A stretch of 39,586 nt of DNA from Planctomycetaceae bacterium (GTDB taxonomy: Bacteria; Planctomycetota; Planctomycetia; Pirellulales; Pirellulaceae), in contig JAEUIQ010000049.1 of the NCBI GenBank assembly GCA_016794985.1, forward strand, positions 1-39,586, written 5' to 3'. Every line of letters starts with the position of its first letter. Position 1 is the stretch's first letter. The notes under the pieces were generated by a model. That model was not told where the DNA came from. It did no database searches and saw only the letters and a list, made by a program, of their open reading frames with translations. The position numbers and the translations under genes were made by a program. Shown here piece by piece: positions 1-8,040 of this stretch.

Positions 1-148
1 AGGGCCGATATAGCGTCTGCCGGGGTCGCGAGGCCCCGGTTTGAAGTGTCGTTGAGATCCGCAGGCCTGAAGGGCCGATATAGCCTCTGCCGGGGTCGCG
101 AGGCCCCGGTTTGAAGTGTCGCTACGATCCCCAGGCCTGAAGGGCCGA
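1..148. repeat. Tandem 70-bp GC-rich hairpin repeats
   Basis: Two complete 70-bp units (1-70 and 71-140) agree at 65 of 70 positions, and a third copy starts at 141 but matches for only about 8 bases. Each unit carries an inverted repeat, CCGGGG and CCCCGG around an 8-base loop, and ends in AGGCCTGAAGGGCCG, itself a near-palindrome. No reading frame across them looks coding. The array lies just downstream of the minus-strand DUF1080 gene, so it could help terminate that transcript, but there is no T-run. It probably continues beyond the left edge of the window. The match between units is seen directly; any function is unknown. Confidence 0.8.
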
Positions 149-169
149 CACACAAGTCTCTCCTAACTC

Positions 170-946
170 CTATCCCTGCGGTTGCGTTCCAACCATGTTG
201 ACCACATTCTCGCGCACCCAGATATTTCTGAACCGAGTCTCATTGCCATGAAACTGCAAGTTGATCGGCAGCTTGTCGCCATGCGCCTCATAAAACGGCG
301 CCGCGTGCCACAAGGTCTTGCCCGTCAACGGAAAATGGTTTTGCACCAACACCCCATTGTGGAACACCGTCAGGTACGCCGGTGACTTCAACGAACCATC
401 TTCATGGAACCGCGGCGCTGTAAACACAATGTCGTACTCTTGCCACTGGCCCGGTCCCCTTGAAGCATTGACGATTGGCGGACTTTGCTTGTAGACCGCA
501 CCACACTGACCATCAAAGTACGTGACGTTCTCCCATGAGTCCAAAACCTGGACTTCGTACTGGCCCATGAAGTAGATGCCGCTATTCCCGCGACCTTGCC
601 CTTCACCCTCGATCTTGTCCGGAGTCGCGAATTCGATATGCAATTGGCAATCGCCAAAGGCTTGTTTGGAAGAGATGTCACCCTGCCGAGTGATCGCGTA
701 CCCGTCTTTGATCTCCCAGCGTTCTCCGCCGACCCATTGATCCAGATTCGTGCCATCAAACAAAACGATCGCATCGGAGGGTGGCAAACGAAATGCGTTC
801 TCGCTTGTTCCACCGGCCGTCACCTTGGGAGGTTCGGGCCACACCACGCCACTCTTGTATTCGTCCACCGCCATCCGAATCGCCGCGTAAGATGTCCCTG
901 CCAATAAGACGGATGCAAAACCCCAAGTCATGCACTTGCGCCACAT
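170..946 (-). CDS. Secreted DUF1080 / 3-keto-disaccharide hydrolase-type protein
   Basis: The protein has 258 residues from the ATG at 946. A longer frame with a TTG start at 976 exists but has no ribosome-binding site, while the ATG at 946 is preceded by an AGAAAGA-like stretch. The N-terminus has a short basic region and then a hydrophobic segment (WGFASVLLAGTSYAA), indicating a signal peptide or anchor. The mature part matches the DUF1080 beta-jelly-roll family: an early LFDGTNLDQW motif, a central GRGNSGIYFMGQYEVQVLDS block with YKQSPP, and a C-terminal FRNIWVRE strand. Members are secreted or periplasmic glycan-processing proteins, abundant in Planctomycetes and Bacteroidetes, and some hydrolyse 3-keto-glycosides. 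The substrate cannot be told from sequence. The next minus-strand gene upstream is about 230 bp away, so it may have its own promoter. Confidence 0.9.
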   Translation of the reverse strand: MWRKCMTWGFASVLLAGTSYAAIRMAVDEYKSGVVWPEPPKVTAGGTSENAFRLPPSDAIVLFDGTNLDQWVGGERWEIKDGYAITRQGDISSKQAFGDCQLHIEFATPDKIEGEGQGRGNSGIYFMGQYEVQVLDSWENVTYFDGQCGAVYKQSPPIVNASRGPGQWQEYDIVFTAPRFHEDGSLKSPAYLTVFHNGVLVQNHFPLTGKTLWHAAPFYEAHGDKLPINLQFHGNETRFRNIWVRENVVNMVGTQPQG

Positions 947-1175
947 GTGATCGTTCTTTCTGTGTTTGGAATTCAATGGCGACTAGCCAAATGAGTTGCC
1001 GTTCAGCTGTATGGATTACTTCACCAACGACTCAGCAGCCGAAACGGAATCTTCTTTACTCCGTCCCCATTTAAACACGCGAGAGCATCGCAAGCAACAA
1101 CGAGAACATGGAGTCACGAGATTTTGTTTGAGAATCCCGCTCGAAACGATAAGCTAATCCCGTGGGTTCATAACC

Positions 1176-2543
1176 TTAACGTTCGTTTGCAAAGGGACCA
1201 AATATTAGGTCGAGCTTCGCGCGTTGGGTGTCGTTCAGGATTGCGTTTACCCCGTAGAGTCGCGCAGAATGTTTTTGAACCGCGCTAGCATGTGACTCCA
1301 TTCGTTCCCAGTAGCGTTTTTCCATATCCTGATGGATCTCCTGCCAAGTTTTACGCTGCGACTCGGACAGTTCCAGATACGATGGCCAATCCGGGAATGC
1401 CAGTGGAACTTGTTTCCAACCCATACGCAGAACAAATTGGTTCTTGATCTGTCGCAGGCGTTCTCGCTGCTTGCTATCCAAGATTCGTGCGAGAGTCTCT
1501 GCTTGTTGTCCGTCCCACACCTCCGTTTCGCGACTCGGTGTTACTTCTGGTAAAGAGTTCTGCTCTGAAGATGAATCCCCAGCTTCAGCCTCGAAAAGAA
1601 CACCACGTTCGCGAAGACCGATTTTTAGTTCGGTCGGCAGAGGGTGTTCTCGATACAAGTCAACTCGCCATTTCTCCAATTCAACGAGCTGTGGTTCTTG
1701 CAGTTTCAATTCGCTTTTTACAGCGTCGAAAAGCAGCAAATCGGCTGTTCCATGCCAACTCAGCACGCCATCCAGTCGTTGTTCCGAACTCAAAAGCGTT
1801 GCCAACGGAGGAATGAATCCACTGACCCCATGGGTAACTCGATCTCGCCTCACAAACAAATGTTCACCCCCAACATTTAGAAATCGTCCAAGCCCATCCA
1901 GCATGGAACCAAAATCAAATGACTTCCCGGTGGTGTCGCGGTACAGTTGTTGTTGTCGGGGCAATAATGATTCTTCCAAACGTAGTTGCCACTCTTTAAA
2001 CAGTGACTTAAGCTCGGATTTTAGCTTCTCAAGCTCGGGTTCATCATGTCGCCACTGATTCAGTGCCCGTTGCAATTGATCGATTTGAAACTGCTGCAAG
2101 CCCAAGGCTGACCGCAGGTCTCGATGCGTCCAAAACACGTCTGGGTGGATGAAATCTTCGGGGCTTTGTTGGCCTTCTTGCCGGAAGAATTCTCGTGCGA
2201 CAACTTGCTGCAATCGAACCCTTTGCTCTGGTTCTAAGATGTCGTGAATTCTGCTGTAGTAACGTTCAGAAAGCTGGGCGGGAGTTCCCTCGAAACTGGG
2301 AAGCATTTCCATCATTTCGTTTAGGATTTGATTTCGCAATTCAAACTGCTCGGGAGTCAAGTCTACTCCCCGCCCAGGCCATAACTGCCCCGCGTATTGT
2401 CCCGGAAAGACACTCGCCTTGAACTTCAGTTCGCCAAGACCGTCAACGTCCAAGTCGTCTTGTCCGTAACAAGTCACAAGACAAACGAAAACGGATATTG
2501 CCACCTTTGTCGCAATATTTGTAAAGAACAAGAACCCGTTCAT
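1176..2543 (-). CDS. Secreted protein with repeated LTxxQ-like motifs
   Basis: The protein has 455 residues starting at the ATG at 2543, preceded by GGAAAGG seven bases upstream. A signal peptide is visible (hydrophobic residues 8-26, ending near CYGQDD). The rest is charged, helical and Glu/Gln/Arg-rich. Short motifs resembling the LTxxQ signature of Spy/CpxP periplasmic proteins recur: LTPEQFEL, LEPEQRVRL, LDSKQRERL, LSESQRKTW and LNDTQRAKL. Similar motifs are common in secreted planctomycete proteins of unknown role. It lies 39 bp downstream of the end of the frameshifted small gene, so the two are probably co-transcribed. Envelope stress or chaperone function would be inference only; treat it as a hypothetical secreted protein. 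Confidence 0.85.
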   Translation of the reverse strand: MNGFLFFTNIATKVAISVFVCLVTCYGQDDLDVDGLGELKFKASVFPGQYAGQLWPGRGVDLTPEQFELRNQILNEMMEMLPSFEGTPAQLSERYYSRIHDILEPEQRVRLQQVVAREFFRQEGQQSPEDFIHPDVFWTHRDLRSALGLQQFQIDQLQRALNQWRHDEPELEKLKSELKSLFKEWQLRLEESLLPRQQQLYRDTTGKSFDFGSMLDGLGRFLNVGGEHLFVRRDRVTHGVSGFIPPLATLLSSEQRLDGVLSWHGTADLLLFDAVKSELKLQEPQLVELEKWRVDLYREHPLPTELKIGLRERGVLFEAEAGDSSSEQNSLPEVTPSRETEVWDGQQAETLARILDSKQRERLRQIKNQFVLRMGWKQVPLAFPDWPSYLELSESQRKTWQEIHQDMEKRYWERMESHASAVQKHSARLYGVNAILNDTQRAKLDLIFGPFANER

Positions 2544-2582
2544 GCCGAAACCTTTCCGAAGATATTGCCCAATAATCCGCTT

Positions 2583-3076
2583 TTACAATCCAGGTCCACC
2601 ACCAGGTGGATCATCGTTCGGATTTGTGTCTTCGAATTTGACGGCGTTAGACGCCAGAATAACCATTATTACGGGAGGCTCTGGAACGAAAACAACTGAG
2701 GCGGTTGTTGTACCCCACCAATCAAGATTCGCATCACCCTTAAATTCCGATGATGTGTCATCGTCCGTTGCAGCGGGAGCAAGAGTTGGCGACCAACTAT
2801 TGCCTGTGGATTGTGTAGCTGAGGTTAATTTCCATTCAACGTGAATGTTTGTGGAGCGGTTGTGTTGTTTGTTAAAGTAACCTTTGATTGGTAAAATAAG
2901 TCCGCAAAGCTTGCATACTGCACCGTTTGATTGACCGGCTGTTTCACGACATTGTCAACCTTGCATACAACGTCTGAAATGGCGGCAGTCTGGCAGAACG
3001 CGCAGTTAGACACTAGAAATAAGTCAACGCCAACTGAGGCGAAGCAAACAGTAACCAAGAACATTAAACGTCGCAT
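2583..3076 (-). pseudogene. Small secreted protein gene, apparently interrupted by a -1 frameshift
   Basis: The ATG at 3076 follows a strong GGAGG site eight bases upstream and opens an 83-codon frame ending at TAA 2827-2825; a TTG 15 bases earlier lies upstream of that site and is unlikely. The protein starts with a clear signal peptide (RRLMFLVTVCFASVGVDLF) and ends in a beta-strand-like stretch (TAPQTFTLNGN). From about 2830 the coding character continues in the -1 frame for about 80 codons to TAA at 2585-2583. That tail is Thr/Ser/Asp-rich, contains GDANLDWWG and VPEPP, and ends in PPGGGPGL. This suggests one 160-residue secreted protein broken by an indel, or by a sequencing error, near GGAAATTAACC. 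Programmed frameshifting is less likely because no classic slippery heptamer or obvious stimulatory structure is evident. The family is not recognised. Confidence 0.6.
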
Positions 3077-3344
3077 AAGAACACCCTCCAAAAAACGAAG
3101 CTGAAACCGTTACAACTGTGAGAGCCCGAAAAACGTGATAGCCCTCGACCATTGAATTGTATCCTTGGAAAATGCGGAATCAACTGAAGAAATCAATTTT
3201 TTCGGCTGCTGTATAAATTGTACTCACCGTTTCCGAATCCTCTATGGCTTCAGGCAATGTCGTCGTTCGCCCAAAAACTTGCATGCAGAACTAGACACTT
3301 GGGTACCGCGAAAAATGCGGTGTACCAACACGTTGCGTTTGAGG

Positions 3345-5222
3345 CTACGGCTTCTGCAATCGCACCGTGTCGAACAACTGATCTTCTAATGTAAACGAGC
3401 GGAGTTCGAGTGTTTTGTCTTGGATGTGGACCATGACATAGTGGTGTGTACGACGGACGTTGTTTTGGAAAAATGGACGATAAGGACCAGGCGTCTCCAA
3501 GCCACCACCACCGCCACCCGTGATCATGTAGATCGTGCCGCCATTGGAAACGGCTTGTCCGTCTTTGATCGGCCAGGTTCGTTCGTACGAATGAATATGT
3601 CCCGTCCACACAATGTCCACGCCATACTTTTCGTACAACGGAACGAGCTGTCGGGCGCGCAAGTCGCCCCGCGTGCTCTTGTTGGTCTTCCACAAATCAC
3701 CGTAGTCGTTCTCGTCCGAGGAATAAGGCGGATGATGATGCGAAACAAACTTCCACGTGGCTTTTGAAGCCGCCAACTTCTCTTCCAGCCACCGGTATTG
3801 TTCGCTCTCCGGATCGACCTTGCGATTGGAATCGATCACAAAGAAGTCGGCATCGCCATAAGAAAACGTGTAGTAGTATTCGGGGTCCGGCAGGGCCATG
3901 TAATCAAAGTAGTTCTTGGCATTCTGTTCGTGATTGCCCAAAACCGGGAACAAAGGAATCCGCGAAATCAACGGGTTCAGCGACGGGAAAAACTCTTCTC
4001 GCCAATCCGAGTCCTTCTTGCCTTGATCCACCAAGTCGCCGGGCAGCAAGAGGAAATGTGGACGCTGGGCCCACGCGTGCTGGGCAATCGCGCCCGCCAC
4101 CTTCGGGTTCTTCTGCGTGTCGCTGATGACGGCAAAGGTCACCGGCGTACCGGGCCCAACCGCGGTTTGAAACGTCGAGGGGTCGGATTCGATTTTCTTC
4201 CCGTCGGCTGTCGTCGAAACGACGCGATAGAAGTACTGGGTGTTGGGTTCCAGTCCCTCGATTCGCCCCGTGTAGATCTCGCCGTTGGCTGTGGTGGGGG
4301 CGACTTGGTCGCACTCGACCGTTGTACCCCAATGGATTTCGCTGGTGGCCGGCATCGTGGTTTGCCAAACGACGCTCATTCCGGTCGGCGTTCCGAATTG
4401 CAGGAAGGGTCGCACGATGAAGTCCAGTTCCTGTGGGGCAACGACCGGTTGGGCGTTGGCCAATTCCTGCAAGTGTTCGAAGTCATGAGCGACCCACTTG
4501 GCTTTGGCAGCCATGTTGTAGATCGCCACTTCACGCAACTTGCCGCGAAACGAATTGAACTCGTCCCGGTCGCGATAGGCTCCGACGACAAACGGAGCGG
4601 ACGTGGGATATAGCAGATCGCCACTTTGTTCTTTGGATTCGGCGTCCAATTGCCCGTTGACATACAGTTGCATTGTCTCGCCGTCGTAAACGCCGACCAC
4701 TTGATAGAACTTGCCGGGGACGTATTTGGTTTTGCCTTGCAGGTAGGTCATTTTGCCATCGCCGTCGTTGGCACCTTGCGAAGAGATTGCAAACGTAAAA
4801 ACTTCTTGGTTGTAGCCCAAAACCCAGCCGGTTTCGGCGTCGCCGTTGTCTTGGATCGTGCCAACCACGCCGCCCCATTCTTCAGGTCGATCGACCGCGA
4901 CCCACGTGGCCACCGTCATGCTTTGGACCGGCAAAAAGTCTTTGATCTGCGTCCAATCTTCCGCGATCATGCATTGAGTTTGCCGCCCGGAAAAGAAGGC
5001 CGATTGCCCCCAAGGATCGCGTGTCACGTCCGGGGCCTGCGAGAACATCCCGTCGGGACCTAAGCGAGACTTGAGCTTTTGCCCATCGATTTGTTCAGCG
5101 CGAAACGTCCAATGACACAAAGGGTCGGGACCATCATGGGCCGCAACTCCGGTCGTCGACCACAACAATGCAGCGATCAGGCCCAACACCAATGTTCCAA
5201 TCGGCTTCATGTTTCGGTTCAT
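3345..5222 (-). CDS. Secreted LamG plus purple-acid-phosphatase-like metallophosphoesterase
   Basis: The protein is 625 residues from the ATG at 5222, chosen because it directly precedes the signal peptide (MKPIGTLVLGLIAALLW, cleaved near GVAAHDG); upstream codons in the same frame do not look coding. Residues about 35-250 resemble a LamG/concanavalin-like domain. Next is a fibronectin-III-like purple-acid-phosphatase N-terminal domain (FGTPTGMSVVWQTT). The catalytic calcineurin-like phosphoesterase domain follows, with metal-binding motifs SDTQ (about 367), GDLVDQG (394), GNHEQ (425), HHHPPY (493) and GHIHSYERTW (540). The first motif has Gln where DxH is common, as in many PAP-like enzymes. 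It probably hydrolyses phosphate esters outside the cytoplasm, and the LamG domain may bind glycan. Neither substrate nor metal pair can be inferred. Confidence 0.92.
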   Translation of the reverse strand: MNRNMKPIGTLVLGLIAALLWSTTGVAAHDGPDPLCHWTFRAEQIDGQKLKSRLGPDGMFSQAPDVTRDPWGQSAFFSGRQTQCMIAEDWTQIKDFLPVQSMTVATWVAVDRPEEWGGVVGTIQDNGDAETGWVLGYNQEVFTFAISSQGANDGDGKMTYLQGKTKYVPGKFYQVVGVYDGETMQLYVNGQLDAESKEQSGDLLYPTSAPFVVGAYRDRDEFNSFRGKLREVAIYNMAAKAKWVAHDFEHLQELANAQPVVAPQELDFIVRPFLQFGTPTGMSVVWQTTMPATSEIHWGTTVECDQVAPTTANGEIYTGRIEGLEPNTQYFYRVVSTTADGKKIESDPSTFQTAVGPGTPVTFAVISDTQKNPKVAGAIAQHAWAQRPHFLLLPGDLVDQGKKDSDWREEFFPSLNPLISRIPLFPVLGNHEQNAKNYFDYMALPDPEYYYTFSYGDADFFVIDSNRKVDPESEQYRWLEEKLAASKATWKFVSHHHPPYSSDENDYGDLWKTNKSTRGDLRARQLVPLYEKYGVDIVWTGHIHSYERTWPIKDGQAVSNGGTIYMITGGGGGGLETPGPYRPFFQNNVRRTHHYVMVHIQDKTLELRSFTLEDQLFDTVRLQKP

Positions 5223-5427
5223 GCTAATTTTCGTTCTCAGGCGGTACGTGTTTTCAAGTCGGCGGACATCGCCGAGGTAAGAAGCATACAAAATTCTTGT
5301 GAGGCTCGCGGGAAGATTTGGTGAAAAAGTAATGAAGGGTCGCCAAGATCAGTGACGAACAACGAGCCAAAAACATCGAACGCCATGAGCATGGGGAGGG
5401 GATGTTGCTTCATCCTATGGCCAGCTT

Positions 5428-6348
5428 CTAATTCTCCGGCGGCAACGAAAGCTCGGAGTCGACTTGCTTCTTCGTTCCTCTTAACTTGTTGCGGCGATAG
5501 TGCAGCCAGCCGAAGGCGGCGCCAGCCAACGCCAGCGGTGTACCGATAAGCCACGGCAGCCTCTTTCGAATCATACCGCTCAGAAATGCCAATCGCGTCA
5601 TCGAAAACGTGTAGTCCTGGTTCTTCTGAAATCCGTCAATTCGCAGTCGATGGACCAGCAAATTCGGATCAACGATTGGTGCGGGCATGTCGGCAAACGT
5701 CGTACCAGCAGCAGGCCGCGATCGCACGAACCCAGTCGCGGGGTCGGTGTAGTCGTAGTCAACGTAGCTGCCTGCCAAATCATCCAACATCGCGTGTTGC
5801 ACAAAAAGTTGGTGATCGAATTCCTCGGTTTCGTGAACCATCCCATCGTGAATGTGGAGCGTCGGAAAGAAGACTTGGTCAGGGGTTCGGGTCTCAAATT
5901 CAAACGCCATGGGATGTGGAGTGCCTTGCAACTTGGTTAGCTGAAAGACCGCGAAGCTAAAGTTCGCGTAGCCAGGGATCTGATCCCAGGTCGATTTGGG
6001 TATGACAAAAGCAGGATCAAGGTTTTCGAAGTCGTCGATACTGGGGACAAAGGAAGCGATATAGTCGCCAACCGAATGGACCGGTATGCTGCCAGCCGCC
6101 GACTTGCGATACAAGCTGGGAAACAATTCTGCAAGGCTTTCGAAGAAACCTGGATGATCTTCCAAATTGATGAACTTGACCGATCCTTCCCGCGCCGGTG
6201 CGCGAACCGGAATCGGCAGAATCATGGCATTGGGAGTTTTTGTGGAAAACGTCATCTGGTAGACAAGGTATTGGGTGGAGCGATCGGTCAGCCGCGCAAA
6301 TATCTTGGTGGCCTCCACAAACTCAACTTGTTGCGCGAAGCAGCACAT
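5428..6348 (-). CDS. Uncharacterised protein with C-terminal membrane anchor
   Basis: I read 306 residues from the ATG at 6348, which has AGGA nine bases upstream and avoids overlap with ribD; a longer frame with an ATG at 6414 would overlap the end of ribD. The body contains an early MCCFAQQVEFVEATKIFARL block and then mixed alpha/beta sequence with MAFEFETRTPDQVFFPTLHIHDG in the middle. Near the C-terminus is one hydrophobic helix (LPWLIGTPLALAGAAFGWLHY) followed by basic residues (RRNKLRGTKK), which suggests a tail anchor with a cytoplasmic Lys/Arg end. I do not recognise the family. It starts 10 bp after the ribD stop and is therefore the last gene of the 7871-5428 operon. Confidence 0.8.
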   Translation of the reverse strand: MCCFAQQVEFVEATKIFARLTDRSTQYLVYQMTFSTKTPNAMILPIPVRAPAREGSVKFINLEDHPGFFESLAELFPSLYRKSAAGSIPVHSVGDYIASFVPSIDDFENLDPAFVIPKSTWDQIPGYANFSFAVFQLTKLQGTPHPMAFEFETRTPDQVFFPTLHIHDGMVHETEEFDHQLFVQHAMLDDLAGSYVDYDYTDPATGFVRSRPAAGTTFADMPAPIVDPNLLVHRLRIDGFQKNQDYTFSMTRLAFLSGMIRKRLPWLIGTPLALAGAAFGWLHYRRNKLRGTKKQVDSELSLPPEN

Positions 6349-6358
6349 TTTGTTGTTC

Positions 6359-7537
6359 CTAAGCTCGGATTTGCCCAGTGACAAATGGTTGCCCAATTCC
6401 ACCATTATCCGCATGAATCAATAAATCGTTCCCCAGGACTTGATGAGAAACTCGCCGGGGCTTCGTGTTATCGGTGGCTTTTGGCACAGTTTCTCGCCCC
6501 AGGCCACCGACTGGGGATGGGGCGTTGGTTCCGCCAATGATGATCGGGGCGACGAAGACGTATTGTTCGTCAACCAAGTTTTGATCGAACAAATTTCCCA
6601 ACAGCGATGCCCCGCCCTCGACCAAGATGTTGGTCATGCCGCGGGCTGACAACTCGGCGAGCGTCCGTCGCACGAACTCGGCGTAATTGAATTCGCTGTT
6701 TGCCACGAGTGTGGGTGCCCAGACCTCCACGCCTGCTGCTTCCAGTTGTCGGCGATGACTCGCGTTCGCGCCGGATTCACACGACACGAAGACCGGGACC
6801 TCACGTGCAGTGCGGACCAACTGCGACTCGAGCGGCAATCGCAAATGGCGGTCCACCACGATCCGGGTCGCCATCCGAGTCGGTGTCTGGCCGTTTTCCA
6901 AGCGAGCCGTCAGCGCTGGGTCATCCGCCAAAGCCGTGCCGATGCCGACCATGATCCCATCCATCCGGCCTCGCAACTGATGCACAAAAGCCCGAGCCGG
7001 AGGGCCGCTGATCCATTGGCTGTGACCTGTCCGAGTGGCGATTTTCCCATCCAAGCTCATGGCCCACTTGGCAATCACCCACGGTAAACCCGTTTCTAAA
7101 CGCTTCAGGAATGGGGCCAATAAAGTTTGCGACTCTTCCGCCAGGACCCCGACCTGTACTTCGATACCGGCTGCTTGCAGCTGTTCGATTCCCTGGCCAG
7201 ACACATGCGGCGAGGGGTCCTGAGTCGCCACCACGACGCGGCGAACTTGGGCCTCGATCAAGGCCAAGCAGCAGGGTGGCGTTTTGCCGTAGTGACTGCA
7301 CGGCTCCAAGGTCACGTAAGCCGTGGCGCCCCGCGGATCGTGGCCCCGTTGTTTGGCGTCGTTGAGGGCATCGACTTCGGCATGGGCCTGGCCAAACTGC
7401 CGATGAAATCCTTGGCCAATCATTTCGCCATCGCGGACCAAGACACAGCCGACCATCGGGTTCGGTTCGACACGGCCTTGTCCCCGAGCCGCCAAACTCA
7501 AAGCCCGCCGCATCCAGATTTCATGTTCGTGGTTCAT
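6359..7537 (-). CDS. ribD: Riboflavin biosynthesis deaminase/reductase RibD
   Basis: This bifunctional enzyme performs the second and third steps of riboflavin synthesis: deamination of the diaminopyrimidine, then reduction of the ribosyl group. It has 392 residues from the ATG at 7537. The N-terminal deaminase has the zinc motifs HAE (about residue 52) and PCSHYGKTPPC (about 79-89), with EPNPMVGCVLV upstream. The C-terminal reductase has KIATRTGHSQWISG and MVGIGTALADDPALTAR, and ends with the GGAS and PIIIGG elements. The ATG overlaps the TGA of the upstream 22-codon HNH remnant (ATGA), and no good Shine-Dalgarno site precedes it, so translation may depend on coupling. No other rib gene is in the window, so it is not in a riboflavin operon here, and no FMN riboswitch was seen. 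Confidence 0.96.
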   Translation of the reverse strand: MNHEHEIWMRRALSLAARGQGRVEPNPMVGCVLVRDGEMIGQGFHRQFGQAHAEVDALNDAKQRGHDPRGATAYVTLEPCSHYGKTPPCCLALIEAQVRRVVVATQDPSPHVSGQGIEQLQAAGIEVQVGVLAEESQTLLAPFLKRLETGLPWVIAKWAMSLDGKIATRTGHSQWISGPPARAFVHQLRGRMDGIMVGIGTALADDPALTARLENGQTPTRMATRIVVDRHLRLPLESQLVRTAREVPVFVSCESGANASHRRQLEAAGVEVWAPTLVANSEFNYAEFVRRTLAELSARGMTNILVEGGASLLGNLFDQNLVDEQYVFVAPIIIGGTNAPSPVGGLGRETVPKATDNTKPRRVSHQVLGNDLLIHADNGGIGQPFVTGQIRA

Positions 7538-7602
7538 GTGTGACAGTATTCGCAAAAACCACCCGCTCGGCGGTAAATCAAATCCAGCAAGGCCTGATTC
7601 AT
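7534..7602 (-). pseudogene. 22-codon N-terminal remnant of an HNH endonuclease
   Basis: The ATG at 7602 overlaps the stop of the 90-aa gene (ATGA). The frame reads 22 residues, including LLDLIYRRAGGFCEYCH, then stops at TGA 7536-7534, which overlaps the ribD ATG. RAGGxCEYC is the characteristic beginning of small HNH nucleases, with the first CxxC zinc-binding pair, that normally run on for over 100 residues to an HNH core. All of that is missing. In cyanobacteria and planctomycetes such nucleases commonly follow a small gene resembling the 90-aa one, which supports the call. The fragment cannot be a nuclease, but as an ORF with overlaps on both sides it may now only pass ribosomes to ribD. 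The pairing is from memory of such loci and was not searched. Confidence 0.7.
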
Positions 7603-7871
7603 CGTGAGGCTTTTATTGCATTTAGAGCACGCAGCTTTAGTGTCTCGATAACTCGGCCAACTCGGCGATATTCATCAATTTCGCATTCTTCACTGGGCGT
7701 TAACGTGCCCGTGCGCGCTTTCTGAGCTAGTTCGTTCGCCCGCTCCGCGTCGGCGGGATCAAGTTTCACAGTCAGCAAATAGGACGCAAGTTCCGGGCTC
7801 ATTTCCGCCCGTCCCGTATTGAACGCACGAACCAATATGGCCGTTGAGGTGTTGATTGTGTTTTGAACCAT
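7599..7871 (-). CDS. Small antitoxin-like partner protein of an HNH-nuclease pair
   Basis: The protein has 90 residues from the ATG at 7871, with AGGGAG eight bases upstream. It has an N-terminal region (TSTAILVRAF), then MSPELASYLLTVKL, and a charged helical C-terminus containing ANELAQKARTGTLTPSEECEIDEYRRVGRVIETLK. That last pattern (ladeer-length helices around LTPxExxEIDxYxxVG) is typical of small proteins encoded just before HNH endonucleases in cyanobacteria and planctomycetes; they are often guessed to be antitoxins or nuclease partners but are not well characterised. Its stop overlaps the start of an HNH remnant. With the nuclease gone, it may be an orphan. A 16-bp perfect palindrome covers its start codon and may be an operator. 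Confidence 0.75.
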   Translation of the reverse strand: MVQNTINTSTAILVRAFNTGRAEMSPELASYLLTVKLDPADAERANELAQKARTGTLTPSEECEIDEYRRVGRVIETLKLRALNAIKASR

Positions 7872-7878
7872 GGTTCAA
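7863..7878. promoter_or_regulatory. 16-bp perfect palindrome over a start codon
   Basis: The sequence TTGAACCATGGTTCAA is a perfect inverted repeat centred on the ATG of the 90-aa antitoxin-like gene. Palindromes at the start of antitoxin-like genes are often binding sites for the gene's own product, so an autoregulatory operator is possible. A hairpin in the mRNA that hides the start codon is an equally good reading. The symmetry is seen directly; the role is inferred. Confidence 0.45.
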
Positions 7879-8040
7879 GCTCCCTCACTTCTGTTATCGC
7901 GACTTACATCCCCCCGACTTATTGTAACCGACCGAGTTTCAGGGGAAACCGCCAGTTGGCAATTCGACGAGTCTTCTCAATCCCTACAAATTACCGAATG
8001 ACAAATTGAATTCTCGACGAAACGTGTTAGAGTCAAGAGG

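Noticed and set aside
1..148. CRISPR array
   Set aside because: The units are contiguous 70-bp tandem copies with no unique spacers, and there are no cas genes.
3798..4613. 271-codon plus-strand frame opposite the phosphoesterase
   Set aside because: It lies wholly antisense to the conserved metal-binding motifs and resembles no family.
7599..7871. An active toxin-antitoxin or defence module
   Set aside because: The nuclease partner is reduced to 22 codons without the HNH core, so nothing toxic is encoded.
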